From Carex sylvatica (Eukaryota > Streptophyta > Magnoliopsida > Poales > Cyperaceae), in the NCBI GenBank assembly GCA_964058845.1, contig CAXKVR010000097.1, positions 124,001 through 188,000 of the forward strand: a stretch of DNA of 64,000 nucleotides, written 5' to 3'. Below are positions 44,172 through 55,473 of this stretch, piece by piece. Made by a program: the position numbers and the translations under genes. Numbering within the stretch: position 1 is the stretch's first letter; every line of letters starts with the position of its first letter. Under the pieces are notes generated by a model that saw only the letters and a list, made by a program, of their open reading frames with translations, was not told where the DNA came from and searched no databases.

Positions 44172-44457
44172 ATTGCTGACCACTTAAGATATCAGTGTTA
44201 TAGTTTTTTTGTATTTATGTCGAGGATTAATAACAAAACACATAAAGTAAAAACATAGTTAACACCAACCCACACATACCCCCCCCCCCAACCCCAACCC
44301 CCAAAAAAAAAAAAAAAGGTTATCCTAATTTTTGTGGGTTTGGTTGTGCAAAATTCCCTACTGAAAATGCTTATAAATATTCAATTTTTACAAATTTACA
44401 AGTCCATTTTTAAGAGGCCGAAAAAAAACAACAACTTTGCAAACTGTTTTAATGGCT

Positions 44458-46843
44458 TTATGAAGGGTGCCATTTGATGCTGCATCCAACACTAGAAATG
44501 AAATTGAAATAATTAAGATTAGCTGTTACTAAAAAGATTAATTAATGTAAAAGATTAGTAAAACAAATCTTTACCTAGGTTTTTGCTCCATGAGCAATTT
44601 CTGGCCACTAAGAACACAATCTATTGCCTGGCTCAAATCCCTACAATTGAAAAATATGCATATTATTTTGAGATGTAATTAGCACTCAAAACCTTTTGCA
44701 TCATGCACCCTGTATTTTGTCGATATTTGCTAAGAATCATCAATTTGTTTCATCTTTTTGCAACAGAAGCCAACTGTTTTGAAACATTTGCAAACTAGTC
44801 CCAGGCATTTAGTGTCCAATTTAAAAATGTCAGCACAACTTGAAACATTTTACATCACTTCTTTCAAAATTCAAATTTGGATAAAATCTATAGAAAGATG
44901 TACTCTTTTGGGGTTTGGAAGTTTATGTAATTGCAAATATAAGAAGTTGGCTGCAATTTGTCAAATTAACCCAAATTTTAATCACTACAAAACAGGTCAA
45001 AATGATCAAAAGGGTATTCAGGTAATTACCGTCCGGTAACTGGCAAACTATTGCTCGGCCTTGAATCATCAAATTGACCATGGTATACTAATTCAAAAGG
45101 TCTCCTCCCATCCTGTTCCAATACATAATTTTCACTGGTAAATTAAAAATCTGCTTTTGAATTTGAAAAAAAAAATATTCATGTGTATTGGGTATATGAT
45201 ATATTGGTGATATTAATGCAACCAAGTACCTTTTTGAAGAGGAAAAATTCAGGTGTGCATACTGCACCAAAAGCACGTGCTACTTCCTGAGACTACATAT
45301 GAAAAAATTCAAAGACATAAAATTAATGTGATAATTATAAGACTAATCCCCATTATAATATAAAAGGTTGATATAAAAAGTAAGTAATGAGAATAAAATT
45401 ACTTCATCAAATAAATAGGGAAAAGGGTAACCAAAGGACTTTGCATCTTCAGCCATAAATTCTGGTCCGTCCTAAAAAATCAACATATTCACAATTTAGT
45501 CCTGAAAAATCAACACATTCCAATTCACTGCCTTAAATTCTGAATGGAATATTCAAAATAACCTGAGGATGGGTAATTATGGAATTTGAAGAAATTGCCA
45601 CTACTGCTAAATCCTTCTGCAAAGTACCCAACACAAGCCAGGAAACAAAAACAAAAAAAATCAGAACTATTATTTTTTTATATCAGATGTATAAATCAAT
45701 AAAATAAAATAAACTTTACCGTCATATAGAATCTCGTAAGTTTAGTGATCTCTTTCTTTAAGTGCTTGACAAATGGGCAGTGGTTACATATGAACATCAC
45801 CTTGACAAATGAATAAAACAATTAGGCATTAAAAGAGTGAAATATTTTCATATCAGATTTCTGTTGCAGATACTTTTTTGAAAAAGCTATAAACTTAGCA
45901 ATACATAAAATATGGGAAAATTTAGGTTTTAGTCCTCATACTTTGTCGAAAGAAGCAAATTGGTCCTTGAACTTTCATTTACACTTAGTCCTTAAAGTTA
46001 AAAAAATAAAAAATTAGTCCCTTAACAGCGCAGTTTTGGTTTCATGCAGCACACATACTATAGAATTAAAAAGCTGCAGCATATGGTTTGTGCGCTGCAT
46101 GAGCCAAAACTGCTCCGTTAAAATCTTTACCCAACGAAAGTTCATGTACCAATTTGATTCTTTTCGGGTACATTTGGATGAGGCAAAGAGTAGTGCTAAT
46201 TCGGATTAGCGACTATTCCGAACTACTATTCTATGTTGGATGTGTTTGGGTTAGCCAAAATAGACTATTCTTAGTTTGTCTTTTATGGTTTAGCATGCTA
46301 TTCTACCAATCCAACCAAAAGTTGGATTAGCTCTCTATCTCAAATTTGGGTTAGCTCACTATTCTCACTAACCAAGCCTTCATGCAAAGTTGGATAACTA
46401 AAATCTAAATTTTTCCCAAAAAATATCTAAACACCATACCAGTAAAGCAGGATGGCCTTCGAAATCATCCAGTTTTACAATTTTTCCAGTCAGCGGCTCG
46501 GGTAGCTGTGTAAAATCAATTCCAAATCCAAACTTAAATATTCATAATAAGAAAATGTATATCTAGTACTTCATCTTAAAGAATTAAAAAAAATAACCTC
46601 GAAGTATGGAGCTCGAAATCCGAGAGAGACGCCAGTGGATTCGGTCCGGGCCGCCCGAATCCGTAGCGAAGCGGGTCTTCGAGTTCTAACGGGTAGAATC
46701 CGTAAAGACCGACGGTATTGAGTGCTGGCGGCAGGGAAGAGCGATGACGTGGCAGAGCACGTGGTAGAGGCCGTACGGAGGATATACGTAGAAGAGAGGA
46801 GCACGGCCGTAGAGGAACCGTACGCACGTGCCAGCACAGCCAT
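44458..46843 (-). CDS. Thioredoxin-like (redoxin-fold) protein, probably plastid
   Basis: Nine exons on the minus strand: 46598-46843, 46440-46505, 45720-45800, 45563-45616, 45403-45471, 45230-45292, 45030-45112, 44575-44640 and 44458-44491; 762 nt, 253 residues, every junction GT-AG and in frame. The N-terminus is rich in Ser, Thr, Ala and Arg (MAVLARAYGSSTAVLLSSTY) like a chloroplast transit peptide. The mature part is a thioredoxin/AhpC-fold domain with VMFICNHCPFV, whose CxxC is Cys109-Asn-His-Cys112, then VVAISSNSI, and further on VARAFGAVCTPEFFLF, LVYHGQFDDSRP and C-terminal VGCSIKWHP. It matches the plant family represented by At1g21350, whose members are predicted thiol oxidoreductases of unknown client. 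The frame extends upstream to 46975, but that part lies in a foldback repeat, so Met at 46843 is preferred. Confidence 0.9.
45940..46435. repeat. Repeats filling intron 2 of the thioredoxin-like gene
   Basis: 46010-46140 is a foldback (gcgcagttttggtttcatg / catgagccaaaactgctcc) of the family at 18262. It is framed by gtcctcatactttgtcgaa and aacgaaagttcatgtacc, as in a larger inverted element starting near 45940. 46160-46430 is another block with repeated ggttagc/gctaacc-type text (gggttagccaaaatagac, gggttagctcactattctc). Confidence 0.5.
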
Positions 46844-46915
46844 GTCTGATATATCTCTCTCGTACCAGTTACCAGTCTCTAGTTGTTGCTGCTCAGTAGA
46901 AGGAATACATATCGC

Positions 46916-47037
46916 CAGAGGTAACAGAAATTTAGAGTTAGATCTGGTCCGTTCGATCCTCTTTGGTACGAACATTAAAGAAGTACGTGACTTCCCTCAG
47001 ACCGTTCGATCTAATCTCTAATATTCTGTTACCTCAG
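46916..47037. repeat. Foldback repeat directly upstream of the thioredoxin-like gene
   Basis: Left arm agaggtaacagaaatttag then gatctggtccgttcgatc, right arm gaccgttcgatctaatctc then tattctgttacctcagg. A further partial copy (ggtaacagaatatttctg) starts at 47101. It lies 73 bp upstream of the start codon, within the expected promoter or 5' leader. Confidence 0.7.
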
Positions 47038-48981
47038 GTGATATGGACTCGGAAGCCTGTGGAAGCCAGGAAGGGCTTCCTGATGAATTCGTATCATCTA
47101 TGGTAACAGAATATTTCTGTTTGGATCTGGACCATTCAACTGGTCATCCGCACGACTATTAATGTAACCCATGCGTTCCACCACGTGCTGGATTGGTCCG
47201 GATTGTGATCGGACGGCCATGATCTAAAAGGAAATATTTTGTTATATAGATTCCTTGATCCATTCGGCAATCGCTACAATGAGTGTCACCGTGAATGGCT
47301 CCGAGTTCGGTTCGATTCGGTTTAAATCGAATTAAGCAAATAAATTAAAATTCTATTCAGTTTTCAAAAACTAAACCGAATCAAATTAAAATAGAATAAA
47401 AACTGAACCAAATAAATTAATAAATTGTGTCTTTTTTCGTTGAATTGAAGTAGGACATTAATTATAAAAAGAAACGTTTTTTGTTAATTTTTTTAAAGAT
47501 GGATTGAAATTTTTTGTTAGGTTCGGTTAAATCAGAATCAAGCAATTTAATTATGTTATAATTTTTTTTTATGTTTGGTTCAAACGAGAAATAGGTTTAA
47601 AAATTTCAGTTGGTTCGATCTAACTGATTTTAAAATTTCTAAATCAAACAGAATACAATCTATTTAACTGACAAAATAGAACCGTCAAAAATAAACTCTC
47701 TCGATTCGCTTTAAAACCAATTAAACTAAATTTGATGAACACTCCTAATCCCATCTGTTGCATTTAAAAATTTGTTTATAATTGTATCCGTTCTCTGCTG
47801 CATTTTCTTTATCCAGCGTAAACTGACAAGTTTCAAGTAAACAAATAATTAATAAGTAGTAAATATTTACTGAATAAATTAAGATGAGGAATCAAATGTC
47901 TTTATTGTTTATGTTTTCATTATGTCTTTATTTTTGAAGACGTTAATAACTTAAAATTTAAAACTAAAATATTAAAATAAAATTATTACATTTAATCTAT
48001 ATAATTTTTTTTTATGCATGTATAAATGATTATGACATTTCAACTTTATTTTGATCTGAGTTGCAAAATTACATTAATATTGATATTGATAAATTATGGA
48101 TGTTGATTCTTATTGATTTATATAAAATAAAATCGGAAAGTGATAAAAAATTTATGTACATAAAGAGAAAATAATATAAATTACATCTATTTGTTATATT
48201 TTGAAATGTAACTTTTAAAGTTTTTGTTATTAGAAAATTTAAAAGTAAACATATATAATGGAAGAAAAAAATGAAGACACTTGAATTATCCTCGTAAATC
48301 AAATGACTTATATAATTTAATCTAAAATTAGCAAATAAAAATATATTACATTAAATAAAAAATATATTAGTTTCATTGTTTTTTAAATAGAATAAAACAG
48401 AAGTAATTTAACAAAATTATATAAAATATTATATAAAATAATTTCATTAAAAATTGCTAATTAAATAAAATTGAGTTAAATATTGTAGATAAGTCAATCT
48501 CCTTATAATTATTATATTATTAAAAGTACAAATAAAAATATATATATTTATCAATCACAAATAGAATAACGATACAAAATAGTCCTTGTATCCTTATCCG
48601 ATAAGTTACAACTAATTTTTTTATTCGTAACCTTAGCTGATAAAATTATTGTTTTTAATGATTTTAAAAATCATAATAGACAAAAAATAATTCTTTAATA
48701 GGACTAACCAACCAGTAACCATTAAAAGGGAGAAATCAAAAGAACAATCCAAAGCACCTCCATGTTATAAAACTATATTGGGAAATACTAATATATCCTT
48801 CCAAAAGTAATCCTTCATGGAAATTTAAACACTTATCTTCATTCTCTATTCTTATTTGTTTCAAGATACTGGCTCTAAAAGGCAAAAGAGCCTCTATTAA
48901 GAAAATGAAAATAAAAATAAAAATGGACAATAATATATACAAGTAATTAACAAATAATAAATTATGCAAAAGCTTAGACAA
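47038..48981. other. Intergenic, no gene seen
   Basis: After about 47280 the text is very AT-rich. 47310-47720 has repeated cggttcgattcggtttaaa-type phrases in both orientations and may be an old DNA-transposon derivative. The PPR gene's 3' UTR should start at the right edge. Confidence 0.45.
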
Positions 48982-51760
48982 CTACCAATAATCTCCACAG
49001 GAGCATTTACCCAAATTAAATCTATGTAAACGGGTTGGGTCTCTAACCAAAATTTCCCTCTTTTCACTATCCGATAACATATTGATCACCTCATGGCAAT
49101 CATTACAAACTCTCTGGTTCTTCACAATTCTTATTGGAGCGAAATCAGGTAAATCCGTTAATCCGATGCAAACCGCCAACAATTCACCATGGATTTTTAC
49201 TGAATTACCCACCTCCCATTTGTTACTGGTATGAAACTCCATTTCCCATATCTTGCTGTCACTATCCTTGCTCTTCTCCTTTGTATCAAGTAAGAATTTG
49301 TGGACTTTTTTGTAAATTGAGCTATATCGGGGTGGTAAAAAATTAGTTGATCCATCAGTAAAAACTTTAACGGGCCCACGGGTTTCAATCCAAGTAAAAC
49401 CTGTTTCTCTAACAGCTCCTCTTTCCCTCATTAAACCTCTTGTTTTCATAGCCAATGAAAACTTCCCTATACTCATATAAATGTTGTATAAAATGATGTA
49501 AGTAGCAGCATTTAACGGTTCAAGCTCTATTAACCTCTCTCCTACCTTCATAGCCCGATCTTTATCTCTGTTAAGTTGACAAGCCTGAAAAAGAGTGTGC
49601 CAGATTAAAGGATTGGATTTGAACCAGGAACCCGTTATGAAATCCTCGGCCTCTGTTAGCCTTCCAGCACGGCCCAGCAAGTCAACCATGCAAGCCATGT
49701 GGTTCACAGTTGGAGATAAACCATAGTATTTGATCATTGTCTCATAAAACCTATAATAAAAAAGACAAAAGAACTAAATAGGTGTTACTTCTTTTGTACT
49801 TTGTACAAGCCAGTGTGGTACCGGCAGAGCATCCATGGTATTGGTACATGCTTGCATGGTACCAGATAACCTGTATATATGGGCTGTGCGAGAAACAGGA
49901 ACTACATATGATTGGTGCTTGTGAGTAGGGGTGTTCAAATGGTTGCACTACCAAGTATTTTAAAAAAAAAAAAAAAAAAACAAAGAGAGAGAGAGAGAGG
50001 AGAAATAATCCTGACGTCATTCCATCTTCAATTTTCCCACAATGGCTGCAAGCGGTAAGAATTGCCAAAAAGACCTTTTCATTTATTCTAAACCCACGCC
50101 TTTCCATTTCTTCGAAAAGCTCCACGGCTTCCCTGCCATAACCATTAACACCATAACCCGAAACCATACCAGACCATGAAGAAGTATCGAAGCAATCTAT
50201 CGCATTGAAAACCCTAATTCCAGCCTTTATATCCCCAGATTTACTATACATACCAATCAATGAATTACAACAAACCTTGTAACTATCAAGCCCTGATTTG
50301 ATCATGTAAGCATGGATCCCCTCTCCAATTCGAATTAAACCCATATCCGAACAACCATTTGTTAAAGTTGATAAGATGAAACCATCAGGGTATAACCTAA
50401 GAAACAAAGTTTCTTTGAACAAATCAAATGCCTTTTTTAAATGCCCGTTATGAATATAAGCATTGATCATAGTACCCCAAACAAAAACATCTTCCTTTGA
50501 AACCAAATCAAAACATTTCAAACTATCAGCAATCAAACCTGAATTTGAATAGAGAGAAATTAGAGCATGGCCAACGAACACGTCATGTTCAAGCCCGTTC
50601 CGAACCACGTGCGCATGAATTTGCCTTCCAAATTCAATTTCATTTATTAAATGACAAGCCTCTAGCACACCCTTGAAAGTATTTTTAGATGGTCTGATTC
50701 CCCTCCTTAGCATCTCACAATATAGCTTTAGTGCTCCGATCCTAATTTCCCTATTTGTTTCGTTTTCTAACCGGCAAAAGCCAGCAATCATGGCATTAAA
50801 TACCACTACATTTGGATTTGGAATATTTTGAAATATTTTAATCGCCTCCTCTAAACGACCACTTTTTGCATACAGATCGACCAAGGCACTACCTACAAAT
50901 AAATTCAAATCTAAACCAACTTTTACCACACAACCATGTATCACCCTTCTTATTTCATCACAATATAAAGAAGCATTGCATGCTTTGAGAACAGTGCAAA
51001 GAGCAAAGTTGTTAAGCCTGGCCCCTGACCAGTGCATCCAAACTAGAACTTCTATTGCCATCTCAGGCCGGTTAGATTTTGCATAGGCACTGGCAAGTAA
51101 ATTCCATGAACTTTCATTTACTTCTTTAGCTCGGTCAAAAACTAATCTCACGTCACCTATCATGCCACATTTAGAATACATATCCATTACAGAATTCACA
51201 GAAAACGGGCTAGTAAGCAACCCATTAACAACAACTAACCCATGAATTATTCTACCATGCTTTAAATCCTCTAACCCGGCACACACACTAAGTGCACCGG
51301 CATATCCATATTGGTCAAGCAAAACTCTACCATTTCTTGCATTTCTAAAAGCATCTAACGCACTATCATACAAACCCATTTGAGAGTAGCCAGAAATTAA
51401 AGTGTTCCATGTGACGGAATCTCTCACAACCTTTTTGTCGAACAGTTGACGGGCAGTCAACATGTCACCACATTTACAATACAAGTTGAGGAGTATATTG
51501 TGCATGTATATACCGGGTTTATAGTCGGTTCTGATCATGAGCGAATGAAGAAGCTTTCCGAGGTGCAAAGACCTGGTCTTGGTGCACTGAAGAAGAAAGC
51601 GGGTGTAAGTGGCAGTCTCCAACCAAACTCCCAGTCGTTTGTTCAATGAAATAATTCCATTAGAGTTAGGGTTAGGGTTTGAGTAGAGAGGTTGAGATTC
51701 TTGTGACAAGGGAATAGCCATTGATTGGTGGCGCGAGATTTCGGTTTGGGGTTTTTGCAT
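48982..51760 (-). CDS. Pentatricopeptide repeat protein, PLS-DYW class
   Basis: Two exons, 50016-51760 and 48982-49750, 837 residues. PLS-class PPR proteins bind organellar RNA, and DYW members perform C-to-U editing. Seen: more than a dozen tandem PPR motifs (YMHNILLNLYCKCGDMLTA, VTWNTLISGYSQMGLYDSA, FVGHALISLYSNSGLIADS and more), then E/E+ regions (YIILYNIYMSIGKF) and a DYW deaminase-like domain with HGE, CNDC and the terminal CSCGDYW. It reads like relatives of At3g13880, but that match is from memory. Most PPR genes have no introns. Here a 265-bp interruption (49751-50015) contains stops, an A18 run and a GA microsatellite. AC|gtcagg and ttatag|G rejoin the frame (EDGMT-FYETM), so a recent intron-like insertion or a disrupting insertion are both possible. 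The targeting signal is unclear. Confidence 0.88.
49751..50015 (-). other. Interruption of the PPR gene, possible intron
   Basis: Contains repeated ggtacc-type phrases (gtggtaccggcagagc, gcatggtaccagataac), a poly-A tract of 18 (49963-49980, plus strand) and a GA microsatellite. Ends fit GT-AG on the minus strand, though the donor gtcagg is weak. It may derive from a retroposed or mobile sequence. Confidence 0.6.
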
Positions 51761-52787
51761 TTCAAAGAGGGAGAATAAAATGGCGAGGGTTCAATATTCT
51801 CGCACTAACGGTTAACGGGTCAAATTTCAGATCCGCTTCTGTTAACCATATATCGGGTTCAATATTTTAAGGTCCAATAGTTCGATAGTTACAGTTGCTG
51901 GGCTTATCAAACATTTTGTTCTTCATCTGAAAAGGCGGTAGCTCGAAGTGGATTTGTATTGGTATTGCAGAGGATTATCTTCATTTTACGGTTTGCGATT
52001 AAATCTCAGACCGGTTTGGAATTCGAGCTAACATAGGGCAAGTATTATTGGGCTTTGAGATTCGTGTCAAATTAAAAAGAACGGTCCAGATGTAGTAATT
52101 GTAATAGATTCCCTTATCAGGTATTGGAGAGGATGCCAATTTGCTCGAAGTAGGGGTGAAGAAACGGAACGGATATGGAGCGGATAGTGGTAAAATAATA
52201 TCTGTATTTCTGTTTTTATTTTTCAAATAAGGATATGGACCTATTATCTGACGAATACGAATTTATATTAGATTGGATATTTATGAAAATTATATAAAAA
52301 ATATAAAAAATTATAATATTTATCTAATTATAATGTTAAATAACATAATTTTTTTATAATATATATTAAAATATATAGTATATATATACTATTTGGATAC
52401 GGATAATTAAAACGTAAAACTATATCAGTATTCTTATCTACACGGATATTTGAATATTGAATACCTATATCTAAATTTTCAAATATGAATCATATCAATA
52501 CGGGTCAAATATTATCCATACTGTTTTTACCTCTACCTTCATGTGATGATTTTGATCAAAATAGTCAGAGGTCTTGGCTCAAAAAAAATTTAAAATGTTT
52601 TTTATTTTTATATTTTTCAGAAAAAATAAAAGAGTATCCTTAGTTCAAAAAATTAAAAAAATTATACCTTACTCCTTACTCTAAAGTTTATATTTTCTCT
52701 AAAAATTTATAAAATCCTTTTAACAAATATGTTTCTATTTTTATATTTTTATATGTTTCTATTTTTTTTTATATATATATATAGAGA
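51761..52787. other. PPR upstream region and hAT-like repeat
   Basis: 51761-52140 is the presumed PPR promoter with no obvious TATA box. 52151-52535 is a separate repeat. 52560-52787 is AT-rich and ends in a TA/GA microsatellite. Confidence 0.45.
52151..52535. mobile_element. hAT-like MITE
   Basis: Left end taggggtgaagaaacgga and right end complement tagaggtaaaaacagtat. The interior has ggatatggacc/tacggataatt-type text as in the element at 36524. The arms are diverged and no flanking duplication is clear. Confidence 0.55.
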
Positions 52788-53196
52788 GAGATGGGCTATG
52801 GTACATTGCAATGCATAAGCATTTTTGTACATTGGACTATAAATTACCGATTCAAAGTCCAAATAACCGATTCAAATCGTTCATCTTGTTCTCCATATTA
52901 ATATGTGCTTGGAGACCAAATTTTATATTTTTTGAAATTTTTTTATTATTTATTAAGCCACTTTGAAAATCGCTAATCCAATGATGCCTTTTGATTTTAC
53001 TGTTACCGTTGGATCAACGATTTTCAAAGTGGCTTAATAAATAGTAAACAAATTCCAAAAAATATAAAATTTGGTCTCCAAGCACATATTAATATGGAGA
53101 ACAAGATGAACGGTTTGGATCGGTCATTTGAACTTTGAATCAGTGATTTATAGTCTAATGCACAAAAATACTTTATGCATTGCAATGTACCATAGC

Positions 53197-53203
<7 letters not shown>
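52788..53203. repeat. Foldback MITE, core family, member 13
   Basis: Terminal module gagatgggctatggtacat then tgcaatgcat, mirrored at the right end. Core catcttgttctccatatt and cttggagaccaaatttt. Centre ccaatgatgccttttgatt / taccgttggatcaacg. A TA/GA microsatellite lies on the left and a CT/TA microsatellite on the right. Confidence 0.88.
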
Positions 53204-53248
<45 letters not shown>

Positions 53249-53665
53249 GGGCAAGGCTATCATACATTGCAATGCATAGGCATTTTTGTTCATTGAACTA
53301 TAAATCACCAGATTCAAAGTCTAAATAACTGATCCAAACCTGTCATCTTGTTCTCCATATTAATATGTGCTTGGAGACCAAATTTTATATTTTTTGAATT
53401 TTTTTTACTATTTATTAAGCCACTTTGAAAATCGCTGATCCAACGGTGCCTTTTAATTATACTGTTACCGTTGGATCAATAATTTTCAAAGTGGCTTAAT
53501 AAATAGTAAAAAAAAAGTCAAAAAATGTAAAATTTGGTCTCCAAGCACATATTAATATGGAGAACAAGATGAACAGTTTGGATCGGTCATTTGGACTTTG
53601 AATCGGTGATGTATAGTCCAATGCATAAAAATACCTATGCATTGCAATGTATGGTAGCCTTGCCC
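53249..53665. repeat. Foldback MITE, core family, member 14
   Basis: Terminal module gggcaaggctatcatacat then tgcaatgcatagg, mirrored at the right end; inner part of the module shared with member 13 but the outermost bases differ. Same core; centre ccaacggtgccttttaatt / taccgttggatcaat. TA microsatellites on both sides. Confidence 0.88.
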
Positions 53666-53691
53666 TACATATATATATATATATATATATA

Positions 53692-54112
53692 GAGGTTGGC
53701 TACTATGCTTATATAAGCATATCCCCACATATGCTTATAACTCATTTTTGTGCTTCCAATGTCCAAATGGTCGATCTGAACCGTTCATCTTGTTCTCCAT
53801 ATTAATATGTGCTTGGAAACTAAATTTTACATTTTTCTGAATTTTTTTACTATTTATTAAGCCACTTGAAAATTATTAATCCAACGGTGGCTGCACAAAA
53901 CAGTAAAATCAGCAGCCACCGTTGGATTAATAATTTTCAAAGTGGCTTAATAAATAGTAAAAAAATTCAGAAAAATGTAAAATTTAGTTTCCAAGCACAT
54001 ATTAATATGGAGAACAAGATGAACGGTTCAGATCAACCATTTGGACATTGAAAGTACAAAAATGAGTTATAAGCATATGTGGGGATATGCTTATATAAGC
54101 ATAGTAGCCAAC

Positions 54113-54115
<3 letters not shown>
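53692..54115. repeat. Foldback MITE, core family, member 15
   Basis: Terminal module gaggttggctactatgc as in members 6, 8 and 12. The centre is a near-perfect hairpin (ccaacggtggctgcac / gcagccaccgttgg). Arms are very similar to each other, so this is one of the younger copies. TA on the left, CT/TA on the right. Confidence 0.9.
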
Positions 54116-54163
<48 letters not shown>

Positions 54164-55473
54164 CTAGTATCATGTCCGTGCGTTGCAACATGATATACAC
54201 TAAGAGAAAGAGTTATGAAAACAAAACATTCAATAAAATTAATAATTATTAAAAAAATTAGGAGACATGATCTTTGAATAGAATTATATGATTATGTATT
54301 TTTAATTACTTTGAATCGTGATCCCTTATAATAATTTGATGATGTGATGATTATGTATTTTAAGTACCAATGATTTTAAATAATAGATTTCTTATTTTAA
54401 ATTAATTCGTATAAAATAGAATAATTGATACAGTTGGTGATATAATATCCATGCCGTAAGCAAACTGAACGAAAATCTAAAATTAAAAATACATTGGTAT
54501 TTTAAGTACCAATGATTTTATATTTTTGGTGACCTTTCTAATTTTTTTCTTTCCATTCTTCCTGTTATGTATAGAAACAAAATTGATAAAATTCCTAATT
54601 CTCACGACAATAGCTATAGAAACATAGAAGAGCAATAAGGAATGAAATAAGGAAACATAATTATATCACTAAATTGGAGAGGGAGAAATAAAGAATGAAT
54701 GAAATAAGAAAACAAATTATATTGCTCAATTTCAGAGTTTATTTAATTTTAATTTAATACATCGTGTGGCGGTACGTGTGGCGAGTATGTTTTTAGTTAA
54801 ATTTAGACTTTTACACATTATTCAGATGCATTTAATCAACATAAGACAGATTATGTAATTGGAGGGTTGAGATTAAATCTGAAATTTTATTTTTCAATCG
54901 TAGTTGTTGGCGGATCGGACACCCAACATGCTTAATAATAAAATGGAGATATTCAAAATAATTATAAAAGAGTAGGGTTTCAAATGTCTTATGTCTCATC
55001 GTGTCTCACATTATTTATCTTGGTTTTAATATTTAAATAATCAATCCGAACCGTTGAACATGATATCATATTAAAATATGTTTGAAAACTAAATATTATA
55101 TTTTTTTAGAAAATATTTATTAGATAGATACAAAATCACTCTGACATTTGAATTCTTATTATTAAATTATGTCTCGTTCTAAACTTTTGTCACTCTACTA
55201 AAAATCTTGACTCTGCCATTTTCCTTTTTGTATCCAACAAATAGTAACACAAAAGCACCTCTCCATGAAGGAGGTAACATATACAAATATCAGGGATACA
55301 AATCACACAGTTCTACATCATAAAAAGGAATTTTCTTCTTCTTAATTTTCAAAAAGAATTATAATTCGATAACACCACCAATTTATAAATTTTTCATAAT
55401 GTGTGCATCCTAAATATGTGGAGTATCATGTAACCAACAAATTTGTACTCCATTCCTTTTCAAACTTTCAAAT
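54116..55473. other. Intergenic, repeat-derived, no gene seen
   Basis: Begins with a CT/TA microsatellite, then actagtatcatgtccgtgc, then gttgcaac, a phrase recurrent in plant genomes as dispersed repeat text. 55005-55150 is one arm of a core-family MITE (atcaatccgaaccgttg, gatatcatattaaaatatg). 55260-55473 is the expected 3' UTR side of the phospholipase D gene. Confidence 0.45.
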
